Source: Actinomycetota bacterium | GTDB lineage: Bacteria > Actinomycetota > Actinomycetes > S36-B12 > UBA5976 | Direction of reading: 5' to 3' | Length of the DNA stretch: 42,437 nucleotides | NCBI GenBank assembly: GCA_009885745.1 | Contig: VFKC01000099.1 | Location: 1 to 42,437 of the forward strand | Translations under genes and position numbers: made by a program | In this document: positions 7,892 through 16,339 of the stretch, piece by piece | Numbering within the stretch: position 1 is the first letter of the stretch | Layout of the letters: every line of letters begins with the position of its first letter | The notes under the pieces: generated by a model | Told to the model about the DNA's origin: nothing | Seen by the model: the letters and a program-made list of their open reading frames with translations, nothing else | Database searches by the model: none

Positions 7892-9631
7892 GTGAGCGAG
7901 TTCACCCAACTTGGTGATCGTTATGACATCGGTCAAGTCGTAGGTCGCGGCGGTATGGCCGAAGTTTACGAAGGAACTGATAGGCGACTCAATAGACGAG
8001 TGGCCATTAAGGTCCTTCGTCCTGATTTGGCGCGTGACCCTATGTTCCAGGAACGCTTTAGGCGAGAAGCACAATCTGCTGCCGGGCTAAATCACCCAAA
8101 CATCGTGGCAATTTATGACACTGGTCAAGACACCATTGTTGATGGCGCGACTGAGGTTCAGGTGCCCTACATCGTGATGGAATTTGTTGATGGGGTAACT
8201 CTGCGTCAAATGCTAGCTCGTGGTCCGCGTATTTTGCCTGAGCGCAGTCTAGAAATTTCTGCAGGTATTTTGGCTGCACTTGATTACGCGCATCGTCATG
8301 GAATTGTCCATAGGGATATCAAACCAGCAAACATCATGATCAACAGCAATGGTGATGCCAAGGTGATGGACTTTGGTATCGCTCGTGCTATGAGCGATGC
8401 AGCAAGTTCAGTCACTGCAACGAGCGCTGTGATGGGTACCGCACAATATCTTTCACCAGAACAAGCACGTGGTGAATTGGTCGATGCACGAAGTGATATT
8501 TATTCAACAGGTTGCGTCTTATTCGAGTTACTAACTGGGGCGGCACCATTTACTGGCGAATCTCCGGTGTCAATCGCCTATCAGCACGTCAACGAAATTC
8601 CGAAGGTACCTTCCCAAGTTGATCCATCAATACCTGCAACACTGGATGCGATTGTTTTACATTCCTTGGCTAAGCAACCAAACAGTCGCTACCAAAGTGC
8701 TGCGGAAATGCGTGCTGATGTTGAACGGGCCATGGCTGGTATGCCAATTATGGCTTCGGTCACCGCACACACAAGCGTCATCCCAGTGACTGCGCAAAAT
8801 CCAGTGAGTGACGACTCGTTACTGCCTTTGGGCGATGGGGATACGCCAAAAAGAAACACCATGAAATGGATTGGAGCTGCGGTTGCATCAATCTTTGCCC
8901 TGGGACTAATTGTCTTTGCCGGTCAGCAACTCTTTGGCTCAGGTATCAGCAAAGTGACTGTACCCAACCTGACAACAAAGACGATTTCGGAAGCAACAAC
9001 TTCACTGGAAAATGTTGCGCTAACACTTGGCACTGAAACACCAATGAATGATGAGAATGCCCCGAAGGGCACAATCATTGGGCAGGATCCAGCTGCGGGC
9101 GAGTTGCTTGAGCAAGGGCAGAAAGTCAATGTCACTGTGTCCAACGGTAAGGAACAAGTCATTGTTCCTGATGTGGTAGATCAATTCACAGTTGATGATG
9201 CTCGGGCTCTTTTGATTGAGGCAAAACTTGTTTTGGGTAAGGTCACTTATGAAGACAGTGACAAGCCCGAGGGAACAGTAACTGGTCAAAGTCCAAAGGC
9301 TTCAGACACTGCTGATGTTGGTAGTCGCGTAAACGTTGTTATTTCAAGTGGCAAGGTTCCAGTTCCATCAATAGTTGGAAAAACCAAGGTTGAAGCAAAC
9401 GCGATTTTGGTTAATGCTGGCTTCAAGGTGCAGGTACTTTATGATTTGGATGAAAATCTTGCAGGTGGAATTGTGCTGGCTCAATCTCCTAGTTCGGGAA
9501 TGGCACTAAAGGGCACCACAGTCACAATCACAGTCAATAAGACAACCGCCACCCCGGCAGCAACGGAATCAGTAACTCCAACTCCAACACTTTCAAGTAC
9601 TCCTAGTGCAACAACGACTCCGGTTCGATAG
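7892..9631 (+). CDS. pknB: PASTA-domain Ser/Thr protein kinase PknB
   Basis: This 579-residue protein has a cytoplasmic Hanks-type kinase domain (about residues 10-275), a juxtamembrane linker, one membrane helix (about 334-351), three PASTA repeats (about 355-553) and a Thr/Pro-rich tail. Kinase motifs are complete: glycine loop GRGGMAEVY, K40 in VAIKVL, H140-R-D142 in HRDIKPAN and D160-F-G. The PASTA repeats face outside and sense muropeptides or lipid II. Mycobacterial PknB has four PASTA repeats, so the sensor is one repeat shorter here. The start is the GTG at 7892, preceded by AGGAGC. Likely substrates encoded in this window are the MurJ-neighbour pseudokinase and CwlM. Confidence 0.96.
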   Translation: MSEFTQLGDRYDIGQVVGRGGMAEVYEGTDRRLNRRVAIKVLRPDLARDPMFQERFRREAQSAAGLNHPNIVAIYDTGQDTIVDGATEVQVPYIVMEFVDGVTLRQMLARGPRILPERSLEISAGILAALDYAHRHGIVHRDIKPANIMINSNGDAKVMDFGIARAMSDAASSVTATSAVMGTAQYLSPEQARGELVDARSDIYSTGCVLFELLTGAAPFTGESPVSIAYQHVNEIPKVPSQVDPSIPATLDAIVLHSLAKQPNSRYQSAAEMRADVERAMAGMPIMASVTAHTSVIPVTAQNPVSDDSLLPLGDGDTPKRNTMKWIGAAVASIFALGLIVFAGQQLFGSGISKVTVPNLTTKTISEATTSLENVALTLGTETPMNDENAPKGTIIGQDPAAGELLEQGQKVNVTVSNGKEQVIVPDVVDQFTVDDARALLIEAKLVLGKVTYEDSDKPEGTVTGQSPKASDTADVGSRVNVVISSGKVPVPSIVGKTKVEANAILVNAGFKVQVLYDLDENLAGGIVLAQSPSSGMALKGTTVTITVNKTTATPAATESVTPTPTLSSTPSATTTPVR

Positions 9632-9642
9632 GAAGTTTTCCC

Positions 9643-10269
9643 ATGGTGCACATTCTCGTTGTCGATAACTACGACAGCTTTGTTTTCAACTTGGTGCAGT
9701 ATCTTGCCCAGTTGGGTGCGCAAGTTGATGTCCGACGCAACGATCAGGTAACCGTGCAAGAAGCAAGTCAATACGATGGGATCTTACTTTCACCTGGCCC
9801 AGGTAATCCAAGTCAGGCCGGAATCTGCATCACCTTGGTTAAAGAACTAGGTGGAGAGGTACCAATCTTTGGTGTGTGCCTTGGACACCAGTCAATTGCG
9901 GAGGCTTTTGGGGCAACTGTATCTCGGGCTCCTGAGTTGCTCCATGGGAAAACTTCAGAGGTTTTTCACCACAAGCAAGGTGTGCTTGCTCCCTTGAATT
10001 CACCATTTACCGCAACTAGATATCACTCGTTGGCAGTTGAGCGAGATACTGTGCCAGCTGAGCTTGAAATAACTGGTGAAACTGAAAATGGTGTCATCAT
10101 GGCGATTCGACATCGCACTATGGACATTGAAGGTGTGCAATTCCATCCTGAATCAGTGTTAACTGAGGGTGGACACCAGATGCTCGCTGAGTGGCTAGTA
10201 CGGTGTGGCGATGTTAACGCGCGAGCGATGGCTGTTGGGCTCACACCTGTGTTGGGAAAAATTAATTAA
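9643..10269 (+). CDS. trpG: Class I glutamine amidotransferase, anthranilate/aminodeoxychorismate synthase component II
   Basis: The 208-residue protein is a type I glutaminase subunit. The catalytic triad is visible: C79 in GVCLGHQ, and H168 and E170 in the motif FHPES. It supplies ammonia to a chorismate-using partner (TrpE or PabB) for tryptophan or folate synthesis. No partner gene is in the window. This orphan position after pknB is conserved in actinobacteria (also in Mycobacterium), so the same subunit may serve both pathways. It starts 11 bp after pknB with GGAAG upstream. Its last eight bases overlap the convergent DUF881 gene. Confidence 0.92.
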   Translation: MVHILVVDNYDSFVFNLVQYLAQLGAQVDVRRNDQVTVQEASQYDGILLSPGPGNPSQAGICITLVKELGGEVPIFGVCLGHQSIAEAFGATVSRAPELLHGKTSEVFHHKQGVLAPLNSPFTATRYHSLAVERDTVPAELEITGETENGVIMAIRHRTMDIEGVQFHPESVLTEGGHQMLAEWLVRCGDVNARAMAVGLTPVLGKIN

Positions 10270-10978
10270 TTGCACCTTGCCAGGCCGGCAATGTCGTTTG
10301 GTTCAAGATTTTTACCTGCCAGCCAAGGTTCAATGTCTCAACATACTCGCGATAAATCTGAACGCCCGGTTCGGTCGCTAGTCCATCTTGAAGATCGCTG
10401 ACATTTCCAACCGCAGTAACAACAAATGGCGGACTATAGACACGTCCCTGGAGTAACAAAGTATTTCCCACACAGCGAATTGCGGAGGTGGAGATTATTC
10501 TCTGATCCATGACCTGAACTGCTGTGGCACCCGCCCGCCAAAAAGCATTTACTACTGATTGCACATCTTGTTGATGAACAACTAAATCATCAGGGCCTAC
10601 TCCGGCTGGCAGAGTTAAATCACTGTTTCGAGGCGCATCAGACAAACTAACTTGTAAGGCCGATCCAGTAACTGCAGCTAATCCGGTGATGTTTTCTAAG
10701 GCTAAAAGAGTTGCACTGAATTCGGGAGAGATTTTCTTTGCCGAAATTTCACTGACTTGATCTTGAGTTTGACTCACCTTGTTTTCTAAAATCGCCACCG
10801 TACCGGCGCGATCAATCACTAACCCACGCAGATCTTCAACACCACCAGTACGCAAATTTGTACCAAGTGAAGTGATATTGCTAGCCACAAAAAGGAAACC
10901 TGCAAGACCGGCAACAACTCCGGCAAAAATTTGCCGCCGCCGTAGTGTGCGAGCAATCTCTAACAAGGACTTATCCAC
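10262..10978 (-). CDS. DUF881 family membrane-anchored protein
   Basis: This 238-residue protein has a short basic N-terminus, one membrane helix (about residues 16-34), a helical coiled-coil-like stretch and an extracytoplasmic DUF881 domain with the characteristic DLVVHQQDVQSVVNAFWRAGA segment. DUF881 proteins are widespread in Actinobacteria and Firmicutes near division genes; their biochemical role is not settled. The start is the GTG at 10978, with no clear ribosome binding site. That GTG lies inside a perfect DnaA-box sequence on the opposite strand. The gene overlaps trpG by eight bases at the 3' ends. Confidence 0.85.
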   Translation of the reverse strand: MDKSLLEIARTLRRRQIFAGVVAGLAGFLFVASNITSLGTNLRTGGVEDLRGLVIDRAGTVAILENKVSQTQDQVSEISAKKISPEFSATLLALENITGLAAVTGSALQVSLSDAPRNSDLTLPAGVGPDDLVVHQQDVQSVVNAFWRAGATAVQVMDQRIISTSAIRCVGNTLLLQGRVYSPPFVVTAVGNVSDLQDGLATEPGVQIYREYVETLNLGWQVKILNQTTLPAWQGAIN

Positions 10979-10979
10979 A
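10971..10979 (+). promoter_or_regulatory. DnaA-box-like 9-mer at the DUF881 start codon
   Basis: TTATCCACA matches the DnaA box consensus exactly and covers the GTG start of the DUF881 gene. A related ATCCACA follows at 10985-10991. It may be a real DnaA site or a chance result of the codons for Met-Asp-Lys. Confidence 0.35.
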
Positions 10980-11024
10980 GGTTAATCCACAACTGGGGAA
11001 AATTACGTCCATGTAATTTAGAAA

Positions 11025-11291
11025 CTAGCGCCAGCGAGTGGAAAGGAAGAAGCCCACACCGATGAAGCTGAAGCCAACTAGTACATTTTGAATGTTGTTT
11101 AGATCCTTCATGATTGGCAACGTATTTCCAACCAGATAGAAGGCCACAATCCACAGTAGGCCAACGACAAACAACGCCACCATGACCGGGGCAAGCCAGA
11201 CAGGGTTTCCTACCTTGAAGGCAGCGGGCTTTGCTAGAGGTGGAGGGGTATAGACCGGCTCTTTTGACTTACGAGACTTTGATTCAGGCAT
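11025..11291 (-). CDS. crgA: Cell division protein CrgA
   Basis: This 88-residue protein has a basic N-terminus (PESKSRKSKEPVYTPPP), two membrane helices (about residues 32-53 and 67-84) and a short C-terminus ending STRWR. This is the layout of CrgA (formerly UPF0233), an actinobacterial protein that bridges FtsZ, FtsQ, FtsI and other PBPs and coordinates septation. The ATG at 11291 is exactly six bases after TATTGT on the minus strand (11298-11303), a probable -10 box, so the mRNA may be leaderless. The neighbourhood (pknB cluster, rhomboid, cyclophilin) is the usual one for crgA. Confidence 0.9.
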   Translation of the reverse strand: MPESKSRKSKEPVYTPPPLAKPAAFKVGNPVWLAPVMVALFVVGLLWIVAFYLVGNTLPIMKDLNNIQNVLVGFSFIGVGFFLSTRWR

Positions 11292-11330
11292 ACCTTAACA
11301 ATACCCTGCCAATTCATCTTTTGTTAGCCC

Positions 11331-12152
11331 CTAGCTACCGGCTATCGACAAGATTGCTGAAATCCTTATGACTACAAGTCCCAGAAGGCCAAGGCCCAGT
11401 ATGGTCATACTCGATATTTGTGCTCGCGTGTATTTGTCCGAGCGAGAGCGCACGATAGTTCGAGCCACAACAGCCCCAATGAGTGCTCCACCTAGATGAG
11501 CTCGCCAATCAATTCCTGGTGACAAAAAACCAAAAACAATATTTAAGCCCAGCCAAAACAAAATTTGATTTACATCAGTGCGAAGTGCCCGACCGACGAC
11601 GACAGATGCCGTCATCAATCCGAATACTGCGCCACTGGCACCGACGCCAAGAGTGAGTAGGTCTGAGAACCAGAATGAAGCAACAGCGCCACCAAAGGCA
11701 CTGAATGCATAAATCAAGATAAATCTTGCTTGCCCGACTGTTCGTTCCAGACTTGAACCCAAAACCAGAAGGGCATACATGTTGAACAAGATGTGCATTA
11801 TGTTGATGTGCAAGAAAGTTGAGGTGACTAGGCGCCACCATTCACCTTGTGCAACAAGTAACGGTGACATTCCAAATGAGTAAGCCGCATTGAGTTGCCC
11901 GCCAGTGGCCATAGCGATGAGGAATGCCCCGACGCAAGTGGCAATTATGGAACGAGTCACAATGGGCAATGAATTCCAAAAGCTGTCGCTAGTGCGAATT
12001 ACTTTGACATTTGAACTTGCGCCTCGGGAACACTCAGGACACTGAAATCCCACAGGGGCGCTGATCATACATTCGTGACAGATTGCTCGGGAACAACGAG
12101 TGCAAGAGATATTGCTACTGCGATCTGAATGACGGTAGCAAAAATTACTCAT
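11331..12152 (-). CDS. Rhomboid-family intramembrane serine protease with N-terminal zinc finger
   Basis: The 273-residue protein starts with a small B-box-like zinc ribbon (about residues 5-41) with repeated Cys/His pairs: CYRH, CTRC, CHEC and CPEC. A six- to seven-helix rhomboid domain follows. Protease motifs are intact: the HxxxxHxxxN segment (H115, H120, N124), the catalytic serine S173 in GASG, and H219 in AHLGG. Rhomboids cleave single-pass membrane proteins within the bilayer; the substrate here is unknown. The start is one base past the stop of the upstream cyclophilin gene, so the two are probably cotranscribed. Confidence 0.92.
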   Translation of the reverse strand: MSNFCYRHSDRSSNISCTRCSRAICHECMISAPVGFQCPECSRGASSNVKVIRTSDSFWNSLPIVTRSIIATCVGAFLIAMATGGQLNAAYSFGMSPLLVAQGEWWRLVTSTFLHINIMHILFNMYALLVLGSSLERTVGQARFILIYAFSAFGGAVASFWFSDLLTLGVGASGAVFGLMTASVVVGRALRTDVNQILFWLGLNIVFGFLSPGIDWRAHLGGALIGAVVARTIVRSRSDKYTRAQISSMTILGLGLLGLVVIRISAILSIAGS

Positions 12153-12153
12153 G

Positions 12154-12672
12154 TTAGGCCCGAGTTACAGAAACGCTTTCAATTACTACGGGCGTGATTG
12201 GGCGATCTTGCCCACCAGTTGGCACTTCGGCGATTGCATCAACCACAGCACGGCTGTCGGCGTCAGCAACTTCACCAAAAATAGTGTGCTTGAAATTCAA
12301 CCATGAAGTTGGTGCCACAGTTATGAAGAACTGCGAGCCATTGGTGTTAGGGCCTGAATTAGCCATCGCGAAAAGATAAGGACGATCAAAAACAAGTTCT
12401 GGGTGTGGTTCATCAGCAAATTTAAAGCCGGGACCGCCAGTTCCCTGTCCTAGTGGGTCGCCACCTTGGATCATGAATCCTGGGATGATGCGGTGAAAGA
12501 TTGTGCCGTCATAAAGTGAGGCAGTTGTTTTCTGGCCAGTGCGCGGATCTGTCCACTCCAATGTGCCTTCGGCAAGACCAAGAATTGTTTTTGCGGTCTT
12601 GGGTGCTTGATCTTCGAAAACATTGATTCGAATGTCGCCGTGGTTAGTATGCATAGTCATCAAGGTACTCAT
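12154..12672 (-). CDS. Cyclophilin-type peptidyl-prolyl cis-trans isomerase
   Basis: The 172-residue single-domain cyclophilin has the core motifs FHRIIPGFMIQGGDPLGQGTG, FAMANSGPNTNGSQFFI and FGEV. It catalyses proline isomerisation and is probably cytoplasmic, since no signal peptide is present. The active-site arginine and the GSQFF motif are present. The start is uncertain: the ATG at 12672 (MSTLMTMH) is preferred, a TTG at 12693 would add seven residues, and an ATG at 12660 would remove four. No Shine-Dalgarno sequence distinguishes them. This gene is regularly found upstream of the rhomboid gene in actinobacteria. Confidence 0.9.
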   Translation of the reverse strand: MSTLMTMHTNHGDIRINVFEDQAPKTAKTILGLAEGTLEWTDPRTGQKTTASLYDGTIFHRIIPGFMIQGGDPLGQGTGGPGFKFADEPHPELVFDRPYLFAMANSGPNTNGSQFFITVAPTSWLNFKHTIFGEVADADSRAVVDAIAEVPTGGQDRPITPVVIESVSVTRA

Positions 12673-12696
12673 GTGTCTAATTGTGTCACACAAAAT

Positions 12697-12733
12697 AATT
12701 GGGACCTACCCGCATAGCGAATAGATCCCAATT
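12697..12733 (-). terminator. Terminator of the rpsF-ssb-rpsR-rplI operon
   Basis: Read on the minus strand, AATTGGGATCTA and TAGGTCCCAATT form a 12-bp stem with a single G-U pair and a 13-base loop. It is followed by ATTTTG. It begins 14 bases after the rplI stop, so it fits an intrinsic terminator for the ribosomal protein operon. Confidence 0.75.
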
Positions 12734-12746
12734 AACTAAAAAGGTG

Positions 12747-13190
12747 TTAGCTCTTCTTGCCTCGAACGTCTAGGACGATTTCAGCAGTCACATCTGGATG
12801 AAGGCGCACTGTAACAGTGTGCTTTCCAGCAACCTTGATTGGCGATGCAAGAACTAGCTTGCGCTTGTCCACATCGACTACGCGGATTGCCTCAGCAATA
12901 TCAGTGACAGTGATGGAGCCGAATAGGCGTCCCTGTGCACCGGCACGAGCAGAGATAACAACTGGAGAAGCCTCAAGTGTTTCCTTGATCTCAAGCGCGT
13001 GATCGCGATCGCGAACCTCACGCTTGGAACGAGCACGCTTGATCTGTGTTACCTGCTTTTCGCCACCACGTGTCCACGCAGTTGCTAGTCCTTGAGGCAC
13101 TAGGAAGTTACGACCGTAACCATCCTTGACTTCAACAACATCTCCTGGGCCACCCAAACCGGTGACTTCTTGCGTCAAAATAAGTTTCAT
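12747..13190 (-). CDS. rplI: 50S ribosomal protein L9
   Basis: The 147-residue protein has the L9 N-terminal domain signature ([36 protein letters not shown]), a long basic connecting helix and the C-terminal 23S-binding domain with a FGSIT motif. L9 binds domain V of 23S rRNA near the L1 stalk. It is the last gene of the rpsF-ssb-rpsR-rplI operon, starting 13 bp after rpsR with AAGGGG upstream, and it is followed by a strong hairpin. Confidence 0.98.
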   Translation of the reverse strand: MKLILTQEVTGLGGPGDVVEVKDGYGRNFLVPQGLATAWTRGGEKQVTQIKRARSKREVRDRDHALEIKETLEASPVVISARAGAQGRLFGSITVTDIAEAIRVVDVDKRKLVLASPIKVAGKHTVTVRLHPDVTAEIVLDVRGKKS

Positions 13191-13203
13191 CGCTCAAATC
13201 CCC

Positions 13204-13440
13204 TTATCGTGCAGTCGAGGTGTAAGGCAGCAATGCAATTTCACGAGCATTCTTTACTGCGTTGGCTATATCGCGCTGGTGTTGTGTGCAGTTACCTGTC
13301 ACACGACGGGCACGAATCTTGCCGCGATCGGATATGAACTTGCGCAATGTAGCAATGTCCTTGTAGTCAATTGCTGCAGCGTCTTCACGGCAAAAACCGC
13401 AAACTTTCTTCTTAAATTTCTTGATTGGTGGCTTAGCCAT
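13204..13440 (-). CDS. rpsR: 30S ribosomal protein S18 (cysteine-containing type)
   Basis: This 78-residue protein has the S18 core [19 protein letters not shown], followed by RARRVTGN and a C-terminal ALLPY. A CGFC pair and a further Cys in TGNC suggest the zinc-binding (C+) form. S18 pairs with S6 on the small-subunit platform. Longer in-frame starts reach into ssb; the ATG at 13440 is right because AAGGAG lies just upstream and S18 begins with MAKPP-like residues. Confidence 0.97.
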   Translation of the reverse strand: MAKPPIKKFKKKVCGFCREDAAAIDYKDIATLRKFISDRGKIRARRVTGNCTQHQRDIANAVKNAREIALLPYTSTAR

Positions 13441-13510
13441 TGTGGTGCTCCTTAATGAGCCCGGATTTATCCGGAATGGAAGTAATTTTTTAATGAGGTC
13501 TGGACTTGGC

Positions 13511-13975
13511 TTAGAACGGAGGTTCGTCGCCAGATACAGAAGGAGCGGCCCATGGATCTTCGGTTGGCGCAGCAGAACCGCCACCACCGTTGAATCCATT
13601 GTCGCTACGGGCAACACGTGAGACCTTAGCTGTTGCGCTCTTTAGTGCTGGGCCGACATCGTCAACTTCCATCTCTACTACGGTGCGCTTTTCGCCTTCC
13701 TTAGTTTCGTATGAACGTTGCTTCAAACGACCAGTCACAATAACGCGAGTTCCTTTGGTTAGGGACTCGGCTACGTTCTCTGCGTATTGACGCCAGACGC
13801 TACAGCGCAAAAATAATGTGTCGCCGTCTTTCCACTCATTGGTGTTGCGGTCTAACATGCGGGTCGTGGAAGCGACCGTGAATGAAGCAACCGCTTGCCC
13901 ATTTGGGGTAAAACGCAATTCTGGATCACTTGTTAGGTTTCCAACTACTGTGACAACTACATCGCCCTGTGCCAT
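13511..13975 (-). CDS. ssb: Single-stranded DNA-binding protein
   Basis: The 154-residue protein has an N-terminal OB fold (about residues 1-110) beginning [22 protein letters not shown], then a Gly-rich linker. The C-terminus ends with the acidic tip DEPPF, which recruits repair and replication partners. It works as a tetramer coating single-stranded DNA. Its place between rpsF and rpsR is the standard bacterial arrangement. It starts nine bases after the rpsF stop, with GGAGTC as ribosome binding site. Confidence 0.97.
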   Translation of the reverse strand: MAQGDVVVTVVGNLTSDPELRFTPNGQAVASFTVASTTRMLDRNTNEWKDGDTLFLRCSVWRQYAENVAESLTKGTRVIVTGRLKQRSYETKEGEKRTVVEMEVDDVGPALKSATAKVSRVARSDNGFNGGGGSAAPTEDPWAAPSVSGDEPPF

Positions 13976-13984
13976 GACTGACTC

Positions 13985-14275
13985 CTATTTCTTGTCGAGA
14001 CGAATGACTTTAGTACGCAGCACTGACTCGTTCAGACTTAACTGACGATCAAGTTCAGCTACAGCTGCTGGTGAGCAATTGACATCAAGCAGGGCATAAA
14101 TTCCATCACCCTTTTTATTGATTTCAAATGCCAGACGGCGGCGACCCCAAATATCGACTTTGCCAACAGTGCCACCATCGTTCTTGACTACGTTTAGAAA
14201 CGCATCAAGTGATGGAGCAACCGTTCGCTCTTCGAGTTCGGGATCAAGGATTACTACTACTTCGTAGTGGCGCAT
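13985..14275 (-). CDS. rpsF: 30S ribosomal protein S6
   Basis: This 96-residue protein matches S6 from [16 protein letters not shown] through the [18 protein letters not shown] segment. S6 forms a heterodimer with S18 on 16S rRNA. The ATG at 14275 is chosen over an in-frame GTG at 14287, because that GTG overlaps the AGGAGG ribosome binding site and the family starts with MRxYE. It is the first gene of the operon and is preceded by a structured leader that may pair with its own ribosome binding site. Confidence 0.97.
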   Translation of the reverse strand: MRHYEVVVILDPELEERTVAPSLDAFLNVVKNDGGTVGKVDIWGRRRLAFEINKKGDGIYALLDVNCSPAAVAELDRQLSLNESVLRTKVIRLDKK

Positions 14276-14351
14276 ATTGATACCCACCTCCTATGGACTA
14301 ATCGGCCACGGTCTTTCCGCGGCAGGAGGGATCATGCAAGTTTTAAGTGTA
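14276..14351 (-). promoter_or_regulatory. rpsF operon promoter and structured leader (possible S6:S18 autoregulatory element)
   Basis: On the minus strand a -10-like TACACT (14351-14346) would start transcription near 14339. The roughly 64-base leader then contains CCTCCT (14329-14324), a 7-bp hairpin GCCGCGG-AAAGA-CCGTGGC (14322-14304), an unpaired CGATTAGTCCAT, and AGGAGG (14292-14287), the ribosome binding site of rpsF. CCTCCT is fully complementary to AGGAGG, so a closed form would hide the site. Many bacteria have an S6:S18-binding leader at this position; whether this one binds the proteins is inference. Confidence 0.5.
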
Positions 14352-14406
14352 TTGGCAGATCGGATAAATAGAAACCCTGCGTCCACAGGCGCGATAACCT
14401 ACAGGC

Positions 14407-15189
14407 ATGGCGAAATTAGCAATCGGGGCACATGTCGGGTTGGAAAACCCAATTGAACACGCAATATCTATGGGATTAGATCATATTCAGATCTTTTTAG
14501 GTGCCCCACAAAGTTGGAAAGCGGCCGAATTTCCACATCCAGACGGCGCCGAGGGGTTAAAAGCTGCGGCAATAGCTGCTGGTATCGACATTTATGTTCA
14601 TACGCGCTACATCATCAATGTGGCCACATCCAATAACAAAGTACGGATTCCGAGTCGCAAGATACTTCAGGGTGATGTGATTGCCGCCGCAGCCATTGGG
14701 GCTAAAGCAGTAATTGTTCATGGTGGACATGTCATGGAAGGGGATGACCCACAATTAGGAGCAGATAACTGGTTAAAAGCACTTACCCAACTAGATATGC
14801 ATGTTCCGGTTTTAATTGAAAACACTGCAGGCGGTAGCCATGCAATGGCCAGGCGCCTTGAGGCAATCTCTCGACTGTGGGACACCGTGGGTCACACTGG
14901 AGTTGGTTTTTGTCTCGATACTTGCCACGCGCATGCTGGCGGAATCGACATGAGCAATCTGGCTGAAACCATTCTTGGCATAACCGGTCGCATTGATTTG
15001 ATCCACTGCAATGACAGTCGTGATGCCTTCGATTCTGGGGCTGATAGACATGCCAACTTAGGGCAAGGAAATATTGCCATGGAAGACATTCTTAACTGTT
15101 TGAAGATCGCCAATGCGCCGATTGTCTTGGAAACTCCCAGCGATGGTGTTGGCGCCGATGTTGCTACCTTGCGTAGCGCACTAAATTAA
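14407..15189 (+). CDS. nfo: Deoxyribonuclease IV-type AP endonuclease (AP endonuclease family 2)
   Basis: The 260-residue protein is a TIM-barrel xylose-isomerase-like enzyme. Family 2 AP endonuclease motifs can be read: VHTRYIINVA, VHGGHVM, IENTAGG, GFCLDTCHAHAGG, HCNDSRD followed by RHANLGQGNI, and a final VLETPSDG. The histidines, aspartates and glutamates in these motifs form the trinuclear zinc site in endonuclease IV. It cleaves DNA 5' to abasic sites in base-excision repair. A TAACCT hexamer (14395-14400) stands six bases before the ATG, suggesting a leaderless transcript. It is divergent from the rpsF operon. Confidence 0.88.
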   Translation: MAKLAIGAHVGLENPIEHAISMGLDHIQIFLGAPQSWKAAEFPHPDGAEGLKAAAIAAGIDIYVHTRYIINVATSNNKVRIPSRKILQGDVIAAAAIGAKAVIVHGGHVMEGDDPQLGADNWLKALTQLDMHVPVLIENTAGGSHAMARRLEAISRLWDTVGHTGVGFCLDTCHAHAGGIDMSNLAETILGITGRIDLIHCNDSRDAFDSGADRHANLGQGNIAMEDILNCLKIANAPIVLETPSDGVGADVATLRSALN

Positions 15190-15214
15190 TCGAAGTCACA
15201 GATAGATTTAAGTC

Positions 15215-16333
15215 GTGCAGGTTCGTCCAATCACCGCTGAGCAACACTTGGCATACATATCCACGCGCAGTTCTGTGTCTTTTTTACAAACACCAGCCTG
15301 GGGAAATGTAAAGGGGCAATGGCGCCACGAGAGTTTGGGTTGGTTTGAAGGTGAAGAACTTGTCGGCGCCGGCTTAGTTCTATTGCGCAAAGTCCCAAAA
15401 ATAAGTCGTTACTTGGCATACCTGCCTGAAGGTCCTGATTTGAATTGGGAAAATAGTCAGGATGTGCGTGAAGCGCTGGCCGCTCTAGTTGAGTACGCAA
15501 AATCCATCGGGGTATTCCAATTGAAGATAGGTCCACATGCTTGGACTAGGCGCTGGTCCGCTGATTCCCTTAAAGAGGCCATCAGCGAGGGCGACGCAAA
15601 ATCGATAACACAAGTAAGAGCCACCCACACGAATAATGCTGGTGTGGAACTTGTTGAGCAACTTCGAAATTTAGGTTGGTCACAAAATGCTGCAGATGGC
15701 ACTGGTTTTGGAGACTATCAACCGCGTTTTGTGTTTCAACTCCAACTAACCAATCGCACCAGCGAGGAATTGTTGAGTAACTTCAATCAGCAATGGCGTC
15801 GCAATATTCGTAAAGCTGAGAAAGCGGGCGTTGCAATTGAAGTAGGTGGCAGGACTGAATTGTCTGCTTTCCATGATTGCTATACGGAAACTGCGCAGCG
15901 CGATAAATTCACACCAAGATCATTGACTTACTTTGAAAAAATGTGGGATGTAATGAAGCAAGAGGCGCCAGAGCGGATTGCGGTATACCTCGCGAAGCAC
16001 CCTGATCATGATGGAGCAATTGCCGCCACCACCATGACTCGAGTTGGAAAACATGCTTGGTATTCATACGGGGCCTCAACAACTGCTGCCCGAGATCTTC
16101 GCCCTAGTAATGCAATTCAATGGGCAATGATCAGCGATGCGCTGGAGTCCGGGGCCGATGTATATGACATGCGTGGTATCTCAGACACACTTGACCCACA
16201 AAACCACTTATTTGGGCTTATTCAGTTCAAACTTGGTACGGGCGGCTACGCTCAAGAATATGTTGGTGAGTGGGACTTTGTTATCTCGCCAATTTTGGCT
16301 AAGGCTTTCAATTTGTACATGGCAAGGCGGTAA
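15215..16333 (+). CDS. FemAB/FemX-like peptidoglycan bridge aminoacyltransferase
   Basis: This 372-residue protein has a double-GNAT FemAB fold. It has an N-terminal SSVSFLQTPAWGNVKG segment, a central FNQQWRRNIRKAEKAGVAIE typical of Fem proteins, and a C-terminal part with YDMRGISD and FKLGTGG, like FemX substrate-binding loops. FemABX enzymes add an amino acid from aminoacyl-tRNA to the peptidoglycan precursor. The donor amino acid and position cannot be told from sequence. The start is the GTG at 15215; TAGATT (15203-15208) lies exactly six bases upstream, so translation is probably leaderless. The racemase-like gene follows six bases later and may supply or handle the precursor. Confidence 0.88.
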   Translation: MQVRPITAEQHLAYISTRSSVSFLQTPAWGNVKGQWRHESLGWFEGEELVGAGLVLLRKVPKISRYLAYLPEGPDLNWENSQDVREALAALVEYAKSIGVFQLKIGPHAWTRRWSADSLKEAISEGDAKSITQVRATHTNNAGVELVEQLRNLGWSQNAADGTGFGDYQPRFVFQLQLTNRTSEELLSNFNQQWRRNIRKAEKAGVAIEVGGRTELSAFHDCYTETAQRDKFTPRSLTYFEKMWDVMKQEAPERIAVYLAKHPDHDGAIAATTMTRVGKHAWYSYGASTTAARDLRPSNAIQWAMISDALESGADVYDMRGISDTLDPQNHLFGLIQFKLGTGGYAQEYVGEWDFVISPILAKAFNLYMARR

Positions 16334-16339
16334 CTAAGC

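Noticed and set aside
8923-9162. Long reading frames on the strand opposite pknB, dnaA, rsmG and other genes
   Set aside because: They lie wholly inside well-supported genes in another frame, have no ribosome binding sites and show no known family motifs.
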